Below, piece by piece: positions 44,789-52,800 of a stretch of DNA of 61,646 bases. The position numbers and the translations under genes are program-made. This stretch comes from Paludibacteraceae bacterium (lineage in GTDB: Bacteria; Bacteroidota; Bacteroidia; Bacteroidales; Paludibacteraceae): contig JAFPZY010000051.1 of NCBI GenBank assembly GCA_017417025.1, positions 1 to 61,646 of the forward strand. The letters are read 5' to 3'. Position 1 is the first letter of the stretch. Each line of letters begins with the position of its first letter. The notes below the pieces were generated by a model. It was not told the DNA's origin and did not search any database. It saw nothing but the letters and a program-made list of their open reading frames with translations.

Positions 44789-45775
44789 ATGAAATCCGTT
44801 TGCAGACGTACTGTTTTCCTTTCTTTCCTCTGCCTGTGCATGGCGGGTCCGCTTTTTGCGCAGAAGCAGTTGCCATCGTTTCTTGCTTATATTGAGCAAT
44901 ATAGAGATATCGCCATCGCCCAGCAGCGCGAGCATGGCATACCTGCCTCCATCACCATGGCGCAGGGTCTGCTTGAGTCCGGAGCGGGGCAGAGCGACCT
45001 CGCCAGGAAGGCTAACAACCACTTCGGCATCAAGTGCACCTCCGACTGGAAGGGCGACTCCTATCGCCACGATGACGACCGCAAGCAGGAGTGTTTCCGC
45101 AAGTACCGCCATGCCCGCGAGTCTTATGAGGACCACTCCAAGTTCCTGCTCCGCGACCGCTATAAGTCCCTTTTCTCCTTGCCTCTCACCGACTACAAGG
45201 GCTGGGCTGCCGGCCTTAGCAAGTGCGGTTATGCCACCGACCCCAAGTACCCCGAGAAGCTGATAAAAATAATCGAGGACTATCGTCTCGACCTTCTTGT
45301 CGCCGATGCTCCTGCCAAGCACGCAAAAACCAAGTCCACACCCAAAGACACCATTTTTGCCGCTGATACTGTGGAGATTGTGCAGAAAGAGGACTTCAGC
45401 GAGCGCGCCAAGATGGACGATGTCAATCTCTATCACGACCATCAGTCCGGCCGCCAGAACGGGGTCCGTTATATCATTGCGCGGCAGGGGGAGACCTTCG
45501 CCTCGCTTGCTTATTTTCTCAACATGAGCGAGCGCACACTGCGCCGTTACAACGACGCTCTCGACGGGCGCGAACTGCGCAAGGGCGACCGCGTTTATCT
45601 CTTCCCCAAGCGCCGCAGGGCGGACCGCAAGCACCCCACTTACTACATCCGCAAGGGCGACACTGCATGGTCAGTCTCACAGAAGTTCGGAATCAAGATG
45701 AAGTCGCTTTACAAACTCAACGGCATCCCCGAAAACGTGCCGCTCACCACAAGCCAGATGCTGCGTCTGCGCTGA
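44789..45775 (+). CDS. secreted N-acetylglucosaminidase with LysM domains
   Basis: 328 residues with signal peptide MKSVCRRTVFLSFLCLCMAG. Residues ~27-170 form a FlgJ/Atl-type glucosaminidase domain (ASITMAQGLLESGAGQSDLA with the catalytic Glu, NNHFGIKC, FRKYRHARESYEDHSKFL). Two LysM peptidoglycan-binding domains follow (YIIARQGETFASLAYFLNM and YYIRKGDTAWSVSQKFGI). It cleaves peptidoglycan glycan strands during growth or separation. The ATG at 44789 is preferred over one 13 codons upstream that lacks signal-peptide shape. Followed by dciA after 15 nt. Confidence 0.92.
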   Translation: MKSVCRRTVFLSFLCLCMAGPLFAQKQLPSFLAYIEQYRDIAIAQQREHGIPASITMAQGLLESGAGQSDLARKANNHFGIKCTSDWKGDSYRHDDDRKQECFRKYRHARESYEDHSKFLLRDRYKSLFSLPLTDYKGWAAGLSKCGYATDPKYPEKLIKIIEDYRLDLLVADAPAKHAKTKSTPKDTIFAADTVEIVQKEDFSERAKMDDVNLYHDHQSGRQNGVRYIIARQGETFASLAYFLNMSERTLRRYNDALDGRELRKGDRVYLFPKRRRADRKHPTYYIRKGDTAWSVSQKFGIKMKSLYKLNGIPENVPLTTSQMLRLR

Positions 45776-45790
45776 TAATACATTCACAAC

Positions 45791-46087
45791 ATGGCCGATT
45801 TCCACCGCGCACGTCCTATCACCGAGCTGCTCAACGACTTTTTGCGTGACTCGGGGCTTGAGCAGCCGCTGCTTGAGCAACGCCTGGTGCAGCTTTGGCC
45901 CGAGGTCGTCGGGCAGATGGCGGCGCAGCTCACAACGAGGCTCGAAATACGCAACGGCATTCTCTACGCCTATGTCCGCAGCGCCGCACTCAAGGCCGAG
46001 CTTTTCCTCAACCGTCAGACGCTGGTCGAGCGGCTTAACGAGCGAGTCGGCGGAAGGGTCATTTACGATATTCGACTCCTTGGATGA
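45791..46087 (+). CDS. dciA: DUF721/DciA-like protein
   Basis: 98 residues. The DUF721 (DciA) core is clear: ITELLNDFLRDSGLEQPLLE, LVQLWPEVVGQ, ILYAYVRSAALKAEL. DciA proteins load the replicative helicase DnaB where DnaC is absent. The protein is short and consists of the N-terminal domain only, as usual in Bacteroidota. The stop overlaps the mutS2 ATG (ATGA). Confidence 0.85.
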   Translation: MADFHRARPITELLNDFLRDSGLEQPLLEQRLVQLWPEVVGQMAAQLTTRLEIRNGILYAYVRSAALKAELFLNRQTLVERLNERVGGRVIYDIRLLG

Positions 46088-48336
46088 TTTACCCTGACAA
46101 CATAGAGCAGAAACTGGACTTCCACGTCCTCCGCGAGGCGCTCATGGGCTTGTGCACCTCATCGCTCGGGCGCGGAGAGGTGGAGAAGATGTCTTTCCTC
46201 ACCTCTTTCGACCTCATCAGCCGTCTCTTGCAGGAAACCAAAGAGATGCTGGCCGTCATTTCCGATGCCTCGCTCGGCTTCCCTGACGGCGAGATGCACG
46301 ACCTCTCCGAGCCGCTGGCGCGTATCCGCATCGACGGGCTTTTCCTCGACGAGCAGGAGCTTTTTTCGCTCGCCAAGACTGCCGCTTACGCCCATGCGCT
46401 GCATCTCTTTTTCGCCTCGCTTGACAGCCTGCGTTTCCCGGTCCTCGCCAAGATGGCGGTCGAGAGCGACTCCGACATCGGGCTTATCCCGCCCATGGTC
46501 GATCATGTCCTCGACAAGTACGGCCAGATGCGCGATTCCGCTTCGCCCGAACTGGCGCGCATACGCCGTGAGCTGACGCAGGCGCAGGGCTCTGTCGCTA
46601 AGGCGGTTCAGGCTGTCCTCCGCCGCGCGCAGGCCGAGGGCTGGCTCGACAAGGATGCCGCTCCCACTATGCGCGAAGGGCGCATGGTCTTGCCCGTATC
46701 GCCTGCTTTCCGCAGAAAAATAGGGGGCATCGTCCACGACGAGTCCGCCACCGGCAAAACCGTCTTTGTCGAGCCGCAGGAGGTTGTCGAAGCCAACAAC
46801 CGCATACGCTCCCTCGAGAGTGAGGAGCGCCGCGAGCGCACGCGCATCCTCATCGACGTTTCGGCGCGTCTGCGTCCTCTTGTCCCCTCGGTCCTGCTGG
46901 CCAACCGCTTTCTCGCGCACATCGATTTCTTGCGTGCCAAAGCGCTGCTGGCTAAGCAGTTGCATGCCGTCGCTCCTTTTGTCGAGGACGCTCCGCTCAT
47001 CGACTGGCACGATGCGCGCCACGCCGTCCTCTATCTCACTTTCCTCAAGCAGGGCAAGGCGGTCGTCCCCCTCTCGCTCAGGCTGGAGGGAGACAAGCAC
47101 ATCCTGGTCATCTCCGGTCCCAACGCCGGAGGTAAGTCCGTGTGTATCAAGACGGTGGCGCTCTTGCAGTACATGCTCCAGTGCGGGCTCCTTGTCCCTA
47201 TGGCGGAGCACAGCCGATGCGGGGTCTTTTCCGCTATTATGATGGACATTGGTGACGAGCAGTCGCTTCTTGACGACCTCTCCACCTATTCCTCCCACCT
47301 CCGCAACATGAAGTTCTTCCTCCGCAACGCCGCCCCCGACACGCTTTTCCTCATCGACGAGTTCGGCTCCGGCACGGAGCCGCTTATCGGCGGAGCCATA
47401 GCGGAGGCGGTGCTCCGCAAACTCTGTCAGCAGAAGGCTTTCGGGCTGGTCACCACCCACTACACCAACCTCAAGCACCTTGCCGAGTCCACGCCAGGCA
47501 TCATCAATGGCGCTATGCTCTACGACCGTGGAGCCTTGCGCCCGCTCTTCCAACTCTCTGTCGGACAGGCAGGAAGCAGCTTCGCCATCGAGATTGCCCG
47601 TCAGACTGGTCTCGGCGAAGACATCATCGCGGAGGCGGCGGAGCTGGTCGGCACGGAGCATCTCGACTACGACCGCTCTCTGCAGGACATAGCCCGCGAC
47701 AAGCGCTATTGGGCCAACAAGCGCCAGAACATACGTCTCCGCGAAAAGCACCTCGAGGAGAAGATTGCCTTCTACGAGGCGGAGATTGCCGCGCTCAAGG
47801 ACAAGCGCAAAGCCATCGTCCTCGAGGCGAAGGCGGAGGCTGCCGATATTCTCGACCGCTCCAACGCGGTCATCGAGCGCACCATTCGCGAAATCAAGGA
47901 GTCGAAGGCGGACAAGCAGAAGACGCTCGTTGCGCGGCAGAAGGTCGAGAAACTCAAGGAGGAGGTGCGTCCGCCCGAGCAGCCTAAGGTCCTGCGTGAC
48001 TTGCGCGACTTGCGCTTCCTCACCAAGACTGCCAAAGCGCCGCAGACCAATATCGCCAACACCATCCATCGCCGCAAGGTCTCTTTCGAGCGCACGCTCG
48101 ACATGCGCGGAATGCGGGTGGACGAGGCTATGGAGCAGCTTGTCGCTTACATCGACGATGCGGTCATGGTCGGTGCTCAGCAGGTCACTATCCTGCATGG
48201 CACCGGCACGGGTGCCCTCAAGCAGATGACCCGCGAATACCTCGAGCGCTTCACAAAGAAGTCCGGTCGCATATCTTCTTTCCACGACGGCGACCCCGAC
48301 CACGGCGGTGCCGGTGTCACCATTGTTGAAATCTGA
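46084..48336 (+). CDS. mutS2: endonuclease MutS2
   Basis: 750 residues. MutS-type ATPase with Walker A GPNAGGKSVCIKT starting at residue 345 and Walker B region LFLIDEFGSGTEPLIGG, a long coiled coil (~residues 540-650) and a C-terminal Smr nuclease domain (LDMRGMRVDEA, HGTGTGALKQM). The N-terminal mismatch-binding domains are absent, as expected. MutS2 suppresses recombination and, in some bacteria, splits collided ribosomes. Coupled to dciA by a 4-nt overlap. Confidence 0.95.
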   Translation: MIYPDNIEQKLDFHVLREALMGLCTSSLGRGEVEKMSFLTSFDLISRLLQETKEMLAVISDASLGFPDGEMHDLSEPLARIRIDGLFLDEQELFSLAKTAAYAHALHLFFASLDSLRFPVLAKMAVESDSDIGLIPPMVDHVLDKYGQMRDSASPELARIRRELTQAQGSVAKAVQAVLRRAQAEGWLDKDAAPTMREGRMVLPVSPAFRRKIGGIVHDESATGKTVFVEPQEVVEANNRIRSLESEERRERTRILIDVSARLRPLVPSVLLANRFLAHIDFLRAKALLAKQLHAVAPFVEDAPLIDWHDARHAVLYLTFLKQGKAVVPLSLRLEGDKHILVISGPNAGGKSVCIKTVALLQYMLQCGLLVPMAEHSRCGVFSAIMMDIGDEQSLLDDLSTYSSHLRNMKFFLRNAAPDTLFLIDEFGSGTEPLIGGAIAEAVLRKLCQQKAFGLVTTHYTNLKHLAESTPGIINGAMLYDRGALRPLFQLSVGQAGSSFAIEIARQTGLGEDIIAEAAELVGTEHLDYDRSLQDIARDKRYWANKRQNIRLREKHLEEKIAFYEAEIAALKDKRKAIVLEAKAEAADILDRSNAVIERTIREIKESKADKQKTLVARQKVEKLKEEVRPPEQPKVLRDLRDLRFLTKTAKAPQTNIANTIHRRKVSFERTLDMRGMRVDEAMEQLVAYIDDAVMVGAQQVTILHGTGTGALKQMTREYLERFTKKSGRISSFHDGDPDHGGAGVTIVEI

Positions 48337-48415
48337 TATGTCGGCTTTCGACTTTTGACTTTCGACTAACTAATTCGGCTTTCGACCTTCGACTTTTGAC
48401 TTTCGACTAAATATT
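48337..48415. repeat. TTCGACTTT-type direct repeat
   Basis: CTTTCGACTTTTGACTTTCGACTAA occurs twice (48346 and 48387 onwards, 41 bp apart) between mutS2 and folK. It is a low-complexity spacer with no gene. Confidence 0.6.
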
Positions 48416-49048
48416 ATGTTCGTCTTTCTCTCTCTCGGCAGCAATATCTCTCCGCGTCATCATTACATTGACGCGGCGTGCCGGCTGCTTGAACAGAGGG
48501 TGGGGCATATCCTCCGCCGCTCCTCTGACTTCTATTCTGCGCCGTGGGGCTACACCTCCGACCATCAGTATCTCAACATCGCTCTCTTGCTTTCTTCGTC
48601 TCTTTCGCCGGAGCAGCTTCTTGTTGCCACGCAGCTTATCGAGCGCGAGCTGGGCCGCACTGTCAAGAACCATTATCAGGACCGCACCATCGACATCGAC
48701 ATACTCCGCTGTTTCTCTTCCCCTGCCTCTTCCTCTGCTTCACAGGCAGAAAACTCTTGTTCTTCTGCCTCTGCTGCAGAATTAGTTTCCTCCCCGGAAT
48801 ACACATCTCCTGCCTCTGCTGAAGAATTAGTTTCCTCCCCGGAATACGCATCTCCTGCCTCTGCTGCAGAATTAGCTCCTTCCCCGGAATACGCATCTCC
48901 TGCCTCTGCTCCGGAATTATTCCCTGGCTCTGAAATAACCATCAGCACCCCCGACCTTGTCATTCCGCACCCGCTTATGTGGCAGCGCCCCTTTGTTATG
49001 GTGCCTCTCCGCGAAGTATCGGCAGGCTTTCCGCTGCCTTCTTCCTGA
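48416..49048 (+). CDS. folK: HPPK (folK) with a long repetitive insertion
   Basis: 210 residues against a usual ~160. It transfers pyrophosphate to 6-hydroxymethyl-dihydropterin in folate synthesis. The N-terminal part LSLGSNISPRHHYIDAACRL and the signature YQDRTIDIDIL (residues ~87-97) are normal. Residues ~100-172 are a Ser/Pro/Ala/Glu insertion with three to four 15-residue units of the type SPASAAELVSSPEYA. The fold resumes with ISTPDLVIPHPLMWQRPFVM. The insertion falls in the region of a substrate-capping loop. It is GC-normal and in frame, so the enzyme may still work. Confidence 0.88.
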   Translation: MFVFLSLGSNISPRHHYIDAACRLLEQRVGHILRRSSDFYSAPWGYTSDHQYLNIALLLSSSLSPEQLLVATQLIERELGRTVKNHYQDRTIDIDILRCFSSPASSSASQAENSCSSASAAELVSSPEYTSPASAEELVSSPEYASPASAAELAPSPEYASPASAPELFPGSEITISTPDLVIPHPLMWQRPFVMVPLREVSAGFPLPSS

Positions 49049-49066
49049 CCTCTCGCTGTCAATCTC

Positions 49067-49132
49067 GGCAAAAAGACGGCAAAAGGACGGCAAAAGGACG
49101 GCAAAAGGACGGCAAAAGGACGGCAAAAAGAC
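49067..49132. repeat. 11-bp tandem repeat, 6 units
   Basis: GGCAAAAGGAC starts at 49067, 49078, 49089, 49100, 49111 and 49122, exactly 11 bp apart. It lies between folK and the C_GCAxxG gene. Confidence 0.95.
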
Positions 49133-49156
49133 GTAACGAAATAATACCTGTGTAAT

Positions 49157-49738
49157 ATGAATACAAATCTGTCTCCCGAACAAATCGAAGTCTTTGCGCA
49201 GCGTGCGCAGGACTATTTCCGCCGTGGTTTCAACTGCTCGCAGTCTGTTGTCGCGGCATGTGCCCCGCTTTTCGGGGTGGACGAAGAACTGGCTCTCCGC
49301 CTCTCCGCCTCTTTTGGCGGTGGCATTGGCAGGATGCGCAGTGTCTGCGGTGCAGCCTCCGGCATGTTTATTCTTGAGGGGCTGGCTTCCGGCTCCGCTG
49401 TAGAGGGCGACGCGCAGGCTAAAATGACCAACTACACCCGTGTCCGCAACCTTGCTGCCTCTTTCCAACAACAGCACGGCAGCCTCATCTGCGCCGAACT
49501 CCTTGGCCTAACACCCCCTCCCTCTCCGTCTCCTTCTCCTTCTTCTTATCCCGCCGCCCCTGCTTCACCCACAGCATCAGCCTCACCCTCTGTTTCACCC
49601 ACAGCATCAGCCTCTCCCTCCGTCACTTCCTCACCCACAGTCTCATCCTCAACCTCTCCCAACTCCAAGAAACTCCCTTGTGTGCAGATGGTCGCCAATG
49701 CCGTCCGCATTTTTCTCTCTTCGCTGGAAAATAACTGA
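49157..49738 (+). CDS. C_GCAxxG_C_C family protein with low-complexity insertion
   Basis: 193 residues. The N-terminal 120 residues match the C_GCAxxG_C_C redox-type family: FNCSQSVVAACAPLFGVDEE, SFGGGIGRMRSVCGAASGMF, HGSLICAELLGL. Residues ~121-172 are a Pro/Ser/Thr/Ala run built of irregular repeats (SPTASASPSV), after which the family's last Cys block returns (KLPCVQMVANAVRIFL). The insertion falls between two of the conserved Cys, at the same kind of site as in the neighbouring FolK. Function is undefined; redox or metal handling is likely. Confidence 0.85.
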   Translation: MNTNLSPEQIEVFAQRAQDYFRRGFNCSQSVVAACAPLFGVDEELALRLSASFGGGIGRMRSVCGAASGMFILEGLASGSAVEGDAQAKMTNYTRVRNLAASFQQQHGSLICAELLGLTPPPSPSPSPSSYPAAPASPTASASPSVSPTASASPSVTSSPTVSSSTSPNSKKLPCVQMVANAVRIFLSSLENN

Positions 49739-49752
49739 AAAACGAAAAAACT

Positions 49753-49785
49753 CTTGCAAGATTTATAAAAATGCCGTATCTTTGC
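49753..49785 (+). promoter_or_regulatory. Bacteroidota promoter for the DUF4384-caspase unit
   Basis: CTTG, 20 nt, TATCTTTGC. The first convincing gene begins 360 nt further on, so the leader is long unless another promoter exists. Confidence 0.7.
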
Positions 49786-50146
49786 ACCCGTAATGCAAAA
49801 TAACTAATTTTTCTAACATCATTGCCTATGACAAAATAACAGTCTGAAGACATAACATACTAAAAGCATTTGCTTTATGAGGGATTCTCTCAATCTACCA
49901 CAATTGAAACTACATTCCTGAATATTGCGAATGTTCGCACGTGAGTGTGGACTTTCTGTACATATTGGATGTAGTGGGTGTGGTAGCCCGAGAGAACCAA
50001 TATGAAGTTTTATTGAGCAGAGCAGTCCTCGCTTTTTGTATGTCTCTGTTTCACAGGGTACGCAGGCATCCGGCCTGCAATAAGCGACTGCCTCGGACAA
50101 TGCCTGGAGGCCGTGAAGAACAGGCGATAACATAACATATTGTTTA
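49786..50146 (+). other. long leader with REP-like palindrome and a short open frame
   Basis: It contains a 14-codon frame MRDSLNLPQLKLHS (49877-49921), preceded by ATAACATACTAAAAG...TTTATGAG, which resembles ATAACATAACATATTG...ATGAG at the start of the real gene at 50147. The palindrome GGGTACGCAGGC-ATCCG-GCCTGC lies at 50056-50078. A downstream open frame (49941-50135) has no coding character. The region looks like a degenerate duplication plus a REP-type insertion. Confidence 0.5.
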
Positions 50147-50989
50147 ATGAGACGTTTCTATCTAACAACCATTTGCTGTCTGTCGGTTTTAGCTGCTCTT
50201 GCTCAAAGGACCTCTACAGTCTGCGGTGAAGTGGATTATATTGTCCCTGAGACACAGACACTGGCGGAGGCCAAGCGTACTGCCGTTGCGCAGGCGAGGC
50301 TCAAAGCTATTGCCGACGAGTTCGGCACTGTTGTAGCGCAGACCAATACCACCACCATGCATACTCGTAATGGAGAGACCAACACCAACTTCAACTCTTT
50401 CAGCGAGAACGAAGTGCGGGGGTTGTGGCTCAATGACACTAAAGAACCGGAAGTCGAAGTCCGCTACAACCGGGATATGATGGTCATACATGTCTCTGTC
50501 TGCGGCAAAGCGCGAGAGCAGAAAATGGCGGAGGTGGAATTGCAGATTAAGCCGCTCAACAACGGCTTTGAGACTGCCAACTTCAAGCACAACGACCGCT
50601 TCTCTGTCTCTTTCAAGTCTGCCTCAAGCGGATATGTGGCTGTTTTTCTGCGTGATGATGACAATGGTATTGTCAATGTGATGTTGCCTTACGACAATGG
50701 CGACGGCACTGCACGCGAAGTGAAAAGCAACCGCGAGTATCTTTTCCTCACTACCAAAGACCCCGAATATCCGTATGACGAGGAAACCATACTCACCACG
50801 CAGAAAGAGGTGGAAAACAATACGCTGATTGTGGTCTTTTCGCAGAAGAAATTTCACATCTCATTGAGCAACAAAGGGGAGTTTGTCCCTGAAGTGGAGA
50901 ACTCCAAATTCCAGAAATGGCTTCACGGCTTGCGCGTCTATGACACCACCGCACAAGTGGAAGAAATAGTATTAACAATCAAGAAATAA
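50147..50989 (+). CDS. secreted DUF4384 domain protein
   Basis: 280 residues with signal peptide MRRFYLTTICCLSVLAALAQ. Residues ~25-125 resemble an LPP20/FlgT-like domain (TLAEAKRTAVAQARLKAIADEF). Residues ~140-250 are DUF4384 (FSVSFKSASSGYVAVFLRDD, VNVMLPYDNGDG, YLFLTTKDPEYPYDEE). DUF4384 is often found fused to or beside caspase-like peptidases, as here: the next gene, 6 nt downstream, is a caspase-fold lipoprotein. It is probably periplasmic and a partner or substrate-presenting factor; that is inference. Confidence 0.82.
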   Translation: MRRFYLTTICCLSVLAALAQRTSTVCGEVDYIVPETQTLAEAKRTAVAQARLKAIADEFGTVVAQTNTTTMHTRNGETNTNFNSFSENEVRGLWLNDTKEPEVEVRYNRDMMVIHVSVCGKAREQKMAEVELQIKPLNNGFETANFKHNDRFSVSFKSASSGYVAVFLRDDDNGIVNVMLPYDNGDGTAREVKSNREYLFLTTKDPEYPYDEETILTTQKEVENNTLIVVFSQKKFHISLSNKGEFVPEVENSKFQKWLHGLRVYDTTAQVEEIVLTIKK

Positions 50990-50995
50990 ACTATT

Positions 50996-52417
50996 ATGAA
51001 AAAGAATTTATTAATTTTAGTAACTGTTGTATTAGGTTGTCTCTTGTCTGCTTGTACAACCTACAAAGCTTCAATGTCTCAGCCTTCAAATGATCCTATT
51101 ACGCAGAAATTGCCGAAAATGGATTTTGAGTGGTTTGCTGGGGGGGATATACAAGGAGCTAATGTAGATTTTGTGAAAAACATAGTTCATAGTGAAATTA
51201 ACAACAACATAATTTCAAAAGAAGGTCAAAAAGAAGGAAAAATTGAGGTTGTTTGTAATAAGGTCCATTTGAAACAAAATTTGGCTTTAGCAGGCCTTTC
51301 TGGTGGAACACTCTTCGTCTTTAATCTCTTTGGCATGCCATTCACCACATCCAAAGCGGACTTGGATTTAAGTTTTAATATTATAAATTCTAATGGAGAT
51401 GTTATTGACAAATATTCTTATTCCACTCAAAAGAAAAGCGCACTGGGATTTTACTATGGTAAAGACGCTTCTGTGTGTATGGTTGAAGCAGTGAAAGAAA
51501 TTACAAAAAAGTTTAGAGATGATGTGAATGCAAAGAGTGAAAGCCTCATTGCTAAATTAGAGACAGACTATGATGATGCTTCGACTAACTACGCAAAGGG
51601 AAAAATAAATGCTTCTTCCAAGAAAAAGGAAATTACAAAATCAGATGTAGATTCCAATATCCCGCAAGCCAAGAAAGAGACAGAGAATACCTATGCTCTC
51701 ATCATCGCCAACGAAGATTATCAGTTCGTTGATCCTGTGAACTTTGCATCCCATGATGGAGAGGTGTTCAAAGAGTACTGCATCAAGACTTTAGGCATTC
51801 CTGAAAAGCAAGTCCGTTATTGCGCAAACGCGTCTTATGGTGTTATCTCCGGCGGTGTGGACTGGCTCAAATATGCGCTTGATAATTTTGAGGGCAGCAA
51901 AGCCATCGTTTACTACTGCGGCCACGGCATCCCTGATGAGAAGACTGGCGATGCTTTCATTGTTCCTGTTGACGGCAAGGGCACAAACACTGCCACTTGC
52001 TACAGTCTCAACAAGTTGTACACCACTTTGGCTGCCACCAAAGCTATTAACGTCACCTATTTCATGGACGCTTGCTTTACCGGAGCCAACAAAGAAGGCA
52101 GTATGCTGGTTGCAGCTCGTGGTGTAGCACGCGAGGCAAAGAAAGAGAAATTGGAAGGAAATGCAGTCGTTTTCTCAGCCTCCAGTGCCGACGAGACGGC
52201 TATGACATATCCTGAGAAAGGGCATGGACTCTTCACCTATTTCCTCCTCAAGAAACTGCAAGAAACCGGCGGTGATGTTTCTTATGATGAACTTGCAGGC
52301 TATATCAACAAGAACGTGAAGAAGGAAGCTTTCCTCATCAACGAGAAGCCGCAGACTCCCGTTGTAGCCACTTCCCCCTCTGCTGCTTCAGCATGGAAGA
52401 CTATGAAACTGAAATAA
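50996..52417 (+). CDS. lipoprotein with C-terminal caspase-like (C14) peptidase domain
   Basis: 473 residues. Lipobox LLSAC with Cys20. Residues ~40-180 are an uncharacterised lipoprotein domain, ~180-230 a Lys-rich linker, and ~230-473 a caspase-like domain: ALIIANEDYQ, then catalytic His310 in YYCGHGIP and Cys360 in FMDACFTGA, followed by FSASSADETAMTYPEKGHG with FTYFLLKKL. The dyad is intact. The first ~680 bp are clearly more AT-rich than the rest, so the two halves may have different origins. It would act at the envelope, unlike cytoplasmic orthocaspases. Confidence 0.88.
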   Translation: MKKNLLILVTVVLGCLLSACTTYKASMSQPSNDPITQKLPKMDFEWFAGGDIQGANVDFVKNIVHSEINNNIISKEGQKEGKIEVVCNKVHLKQNLALAGLSGGTLFVFNLFGMPFTTSKADLDLSFNIINSNGDVIDKYSYSTQKKSALGFYYGKDASVCMVEAVKEITKKFRDDVNAKSESLIAKLETDYDDASTNYAKGKINASSKKKEITKSDVDSNIPQAKKETENTYALIIANEDYQFVDPVNFASHDGEVFKEYCIKTLGIPEKQVRYCANASYGVISGGVDWLKYALDNFEGSKAIVYYCGHGIPDEKTGDAFIVPVDGKGTNTATCYSLNKLYTTLAATKAINVTYFMDACFTGANKEGSMLVAARGVAREAKKEKLEGNAVVFSASSADETAMTYPEKGHGLFTYFLLKKLQETGGDVSYDELAGYINKNVKKEAFLINEKPQTPVVATSPSAASAWKTMKLK

Positions 52418-52446
52418 GAACTACAAGAAGATAAAGTATAGAAATA

Positions 52447-52478
52447 ATCAGCGGCGTGACCTTTGTCACGCCGCTGAT
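52447..52478 (+). terminator. hairpin terminator after the caspase gene
   Basis: Perfect 14-bp stem ATCAGCGGCGTGAC/GTCACGCCGCTGAT with a 4-nt loop. T-rich DNA follows but not a long U-run. A near copy lies at 54036-54070. Confidence 0.75.
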
Positions 52479-52545
52479 GTGTTTATATGTCCTTTTGTCT
52501 GCTTACATGCCGGTGGGGAGATGGGGGGCGGAGTAGTTGGAAGTT
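52447..52545. repeat. left copy of a ~100-bp direct duplication (GH106-like 3' remnant)
   Basis: This block matches 54036-54136 at high identity: the terminator hairpin, TTTATATG, CTTACATGCC, and GATGGGGGGCGGAGTAGTT. On the minus strand it encodes NYSAPHLPTGM-stop, the last residues of the intact right copy. It is thus a fragment of a second GH106-like gene, or a duplication that now flanks the ATPase gene. Confidence 0.85.
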
Positions 52546-52610
52546 AACACTCCTTTATGCTCCGTGTATTGGTCTGTTATCTGTCTGATTCTATTAGCCT
52601 TTCTTGTTAA

Positions 52611-52715
52611 AATCGGATACCCGTCTCACAAGAATCGGAGATTTTCCTTACGAGAATCGGAGATTTTTTTGATACAAATCGGAGATTTTTCTTGCAAGAA
52701 TCGGAGATTTTCTAT
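52611..52715. repeat. 22-bp tandem repeat, 5 units, upstream of the ATPase gene
   Basis: The marker ATCGGAGATTTT (first unit ATCGGATAC) starts at 52612, 52634, 52656, 52678 and 52700, exactly 22 bp apart. The rest of each unit varies in sequence but not in length. It is located 86 nt before the ATG at 52801. Confidence 0.93.
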
Positions 52716-52800
52716 ACCATTGCACCCGATTTCAATAAAGGTTACGATTACAGTCCGAAAATATTGCTGTAATCTTTCAATAATATTGAGTAATATTGCT

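Noticed and set aside
44657-45634. N-terminal 326 residues of the methyltransferase reading frame
   Set aside because: This part is antisense to the glucosaminidase gene and lies upstream of the methyltransferase promoter.
46159-48303. 714-codon open frame antisense to mutS2
   Set aside because: It is a shadow of GC-rich codon usage in mutS2; no domain, promoter or signal is recognisable.
49941-50135. 64-residue protein in the leader of the DUF4384 gene
   Set aside because: Its second half is the REP-like palindrome, and there is no coding pattern or promoter next to it.
52537-52800. 88-residue N-terminal extension of the DUF4143 ATPase
   Set aside because: It translates the 22-bp repeats (each unit shifts frame) and begins inside the duplicated GH106-like remnant.
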